DNA of 56,652 bases from CAZSWR01 sp964610885 (GTDB lineage: Bacteria > Bacteroidota > Ignavibacteria > Kapaibacteriales > UBA2268). The translations under genes were made by a program, and so were the position numbers. Positions within the stretch are counted from its first letter, which is position 1, and every line of letters begins with the position of its first letter. Under the pieces are notes generated by a model. It was not told where the DNA came from. It saw only the letters and a program-made list of their open reading frames with translations, and made no database searches. Of this stretch, positions 54,841 through 56,652 are shown piece after piece. The stretch is taken from the NCBI GenBank assembly GCA_964610885.1, contig CAZSWR010000010.1:1-56652 (forward strand). Direction: 5' to 3'.

Positions 54841-56490
54841 ATGCTGAATATACAAAACCTTTCCATCCACTTCGGTGGGCGCTATTTGTTCGATAATGTC
54901 TCGCTCGCAGTCGGGACCGACGACAAAATTGGGCTGATCGGACGCAACGGCGCCGGCAAGTCCACAATGCTCAAACTCATTTATGGTCTCGAGTCGCCCG
55001 AAAGCGGGAAGATAAGCATTCCCAACGGCTACCAGATCGGCTATTTGCCTCAGGAAATCAAGACAGATTCGACGAAACCCATCTTTGAGGAAGCTGAATC
55101 GGCCATGGAAGACCTGAAAACATTGGAAAATGATATAAATAGATACACAAAAGAGCTCGAAGTTCGGACCGATTACGAATCCGACGAATACATGCAAATA
55201 ATTGAAAAGCTCACCGAAGCGTCCGAGATTTTCCACCACAAAGGCGGCCAATCCATCGAAGCCGAAGTGGAAAAGGTGCTCATAGGCTTGGGTTTCGACC
55301 GCAGCGACTTCACGAGGGGCATGAACGAATTCAGTGGCGGGTGGCAAATGCGCGTCTTCCTTGCCAAAATTCTTCTGACTCGCAACGATTTAATCCTGCT
55401 CGACGAACCAACCAACCATTTGGATATCGAATCTATCCGCTGGTTGGAAGTGTTCCTGAAGTCATACCAGGGCGCAATCATGGTAGTGTCCCACGACAGG
55501 CGGTTCCTGGACAATATCAGCAACAGGACCATCGAATTCTCGCTCGGGAAGATTTACGATATGCCGTACCCGTACACCAGATTCGTAACCGAACGGGCGA
55601 CACAAAAGGAATTGCAACTCTCGGCTTTCAACAATCAGCAGAAGCAAATTGCCCAGCAGGAGCGGTTCATCGAAAGGTTCAAATCCAAAGCCTCGTTTTC
55701 TTCGCGCACTCAGTCCAAAGTGAAACAATTAGAAAAAATCGAGATCATTGAAGTCGAGGAAGAAGACCTTTCCAAAATGCGTTTCAATTTTGGCGAGCCA
55801 CCGCGCTCATCCAGATTAATATTTGAAGCCAAAAACCTCGTGAAACGCTATGGTGAGAAACTTGTACTCAATAATATTGATTTCGCAATCGAACGTGGCG
55901 AAAAGGTTTGCTTCGTCGGCAAAAACGGCGAGGGCAAGTCAACATTTTCAAAGATTATGGCCGGCATCGAGGATTGCCAGGGCCACTTCGCGAGCGGCAC
56001 GAATATCAATCTCGGGTACTATGCGCAGCACCAAGCCGAGCTGCTCGATGAGGATGCGACCGTCTTCGACACAATCGACCGCGTCGCAACGGGCGAAATG
56101 CGCAAGAAAATCCGCAACATACTCGGTGCTTTCCTCTTCAGCGGGAACGCTGTGGACAAAAAGGTAAAGGTGCTTTCCGGCGGCGAAAAGTCTCGCCTCT
56201 GCATTTGCCGCTTGCTGTTTCAGCCCCTGAACGTATTGATTCTCGACGAGCCGACAAACCACTTCGATATGGTATCCAAAGACGTGCTCAAGAACGCACT
56301 CATGGACTTCAAAGGCACTGTGATCATCGTATCGCACGACCGAGACTTCCTGCAAGGGCTGACCTCCAAAACAGTAGAGTTCAAGAAAGGCAAGATCAAA
56401 GAATACCTTGGAGACATCAACGAGTTCCTCGCCCAACAGCATATCGATTCGCTCGATATGCTCGAATCGTCAAAAGGGCGTGCTGTCTAA
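54841..56490 (+). CDS. ABC-F family ATPase (ribosome-associated)
   Basis: 549 residues, no membrane segments. Two ABC domains: Walker A GRNGAGKST (34-42) with signature FSGGWQMR and Walker B ILLDEPTNHLDIES; and GKNGEGKST with LSGGEKSRL and ILDEPTNHFDM. The linker between them is charged and helical (QQKQIAQQERFIERFKSKAS). There is no long C-terminal coiled coil. ABC-F proteins act on ribosomes in translation or antibiotic protection. The subgroup (YheS, Uup, EttA-like) is not resolved. Confidence 0.9.
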   Translation: MLNIQNLSIHFGGRYLFDNVSLAVGTDDKIGLIGRNGAGKSTMLKLIYGLESPESGKISIPNGYQIGYLPQEIKTDSTKPIFEEAESAMEDLKTLENDINRYTKELEVRTDYESDEYMQIIEKLTEASEIFHHKGGQSIEAEVEKVLIGLGFDRSDFTRGMNEFSGGWQMRVFLAKILLTRNDLILLDEPTNHLDIESIRWLEVFLKSYQGAIMVVSHDRRFLDNISNRTIEFSLGKIYDMPYPYTRFVTERATQKELQLSAFNNQQKQIAQQERFIERFKSKASFSSRTQSKVKQLEKIEIIEVEEEDLSKMRFNFGEPPRSSRLIFEAKNLVKRYGEKLVLNNIDFAIERGEKVCFVGKNGEGKSTFSKIMAGIEDCQGHFASGTNINLGYYAQHQAELLDEDATVFDTIDRVATGEMRKKIRNILGAFLFSGNAVDKKVKVLSGGEKSRLCICRLLFQPLNVLILDEPTNHFDMVSKDVLKNALMDFKGTVIIVSHDRDFLQGLTSKTVEFKKGKIKEYLGDINEFLAQQHIDSLDMLESSKGRAV

Positions 56491-56492
56491 GA

Positions 56493-56512
56493 GGCTGCCA
56501 GAAATTGTAATT
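56493..56512. repeat. Solo element-B terminus fragment
   Basis: GAGGCTGCCAGAAATTGTAA resembles the reverse complement of the right end of element B copy 2 (GAGCCTGCCAGAAAAAGTAA). No second end is visible; element A follows at 56521. Confidence 0.5.
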
Positions 56513-56520
56513 CTGTGCTA

Positions 56521-56652
56521 GGGGACTATCTCAAAAGCTTAAAAACTGTTATTTGTCATGTTGAACGAAGTGAAACATCCATAATTTGCAATGACTTATG
56601 AATGCCAATGGATTCTTCACTTCGTTCAGAATGACCCTTTTGAGACAGCCCC
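56521..56652. mobile_element. MITE-like element A, copy 3
   Basis: 132 bp with ends GGGGACTATCTCAAAA and TTTTGAGACAGCCCC, the latter coinciding with the window edge. Same orientation as copy 1, with GTCATGTTGAACGAAGTGAA and TTCACTTCGTTCAGAATGAC inside. Confidence 0.85.

Overview
The window looks like a chromosomal segment of a Bacteroidota/Chlorobiota-type (FCB group) bacterium, possibly an Ignavibacteria- or Kapabacteria-like lineage. That placement is inference. It rests on type IX secretion (T9SS) C-terminal sorting domains on two secreted proteins, FISUMP and choice-of-anchor-D style surface modules, OmpA-type proteins, many start sites without a clear Shine-Dalgarno, and TIR elements of the GGGGCTGTCTCAAAA kind. 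No rRNA, tRNA or CRISPR array was found.

Layout. 1-9979 (minus) is one huge open reading frame running off the left edge. It encodes a secreted vWA / beta-propeller / four-FISUMP / PKD-like-repeat surface protein. Upstream of it on the same strand is an OmpA-family outer membrane protein (10046-12223). 12.6-20.9 kb holds housekeeping genes: a SufT-like Fe-S factor with a [2Fe-2S] ferredoxin; a four-gene run murI / HD-GYP / receiver / holA; two lipoproteins; a TPR protein; a GxxExxY protein inside a repeat nest; and hydF. 20.9-24.5 kb has a T9SS-exported M1 aminopeptidase and a flippase-like membrane protein.

25.2-32.3 kb (minus) is the most unusual region. It reads as a chaperone-usher-like fibre assembly locus: four small secreted beta-rich subunits sharing a (G/A)TFxxN/TxxxPL signature, a PapD-like periplasmic chaperone, and an archaic-type usher whose C-terminus carries an OmpA peptidoglycan-binding domain. 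A signalling cluster follows at 33.2-36.0 kb: a degenerate receiver, a NarL-type regulator and a histidine kinase with a pseudo-receiver. After it comes a T9SS-exported BNR-type propeller protein (36.3-38.4 kb).

38.6-56.5 kb is mostly core functions: an NFACT/RqcH-like protein, a secreted helical-repeat protein, PTS HPr and enzyme I without visible EII, a GGQ release-factor-like rescue protein, murF and mraY, phosphatidylserine decarboxylase, a secreted C1 peptidase, a small membrane protein, nrfHA for nitrite ammonification, and an ABC-F ATPase. Intergenic gaps here are filled with several families of short palindromic or TIR-bearing repeats. These occur in a conserved modular order, and in one place one element is nested inside another.

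Coordinates and translations were read by eye. Family names come from motif recognition, without database searches.
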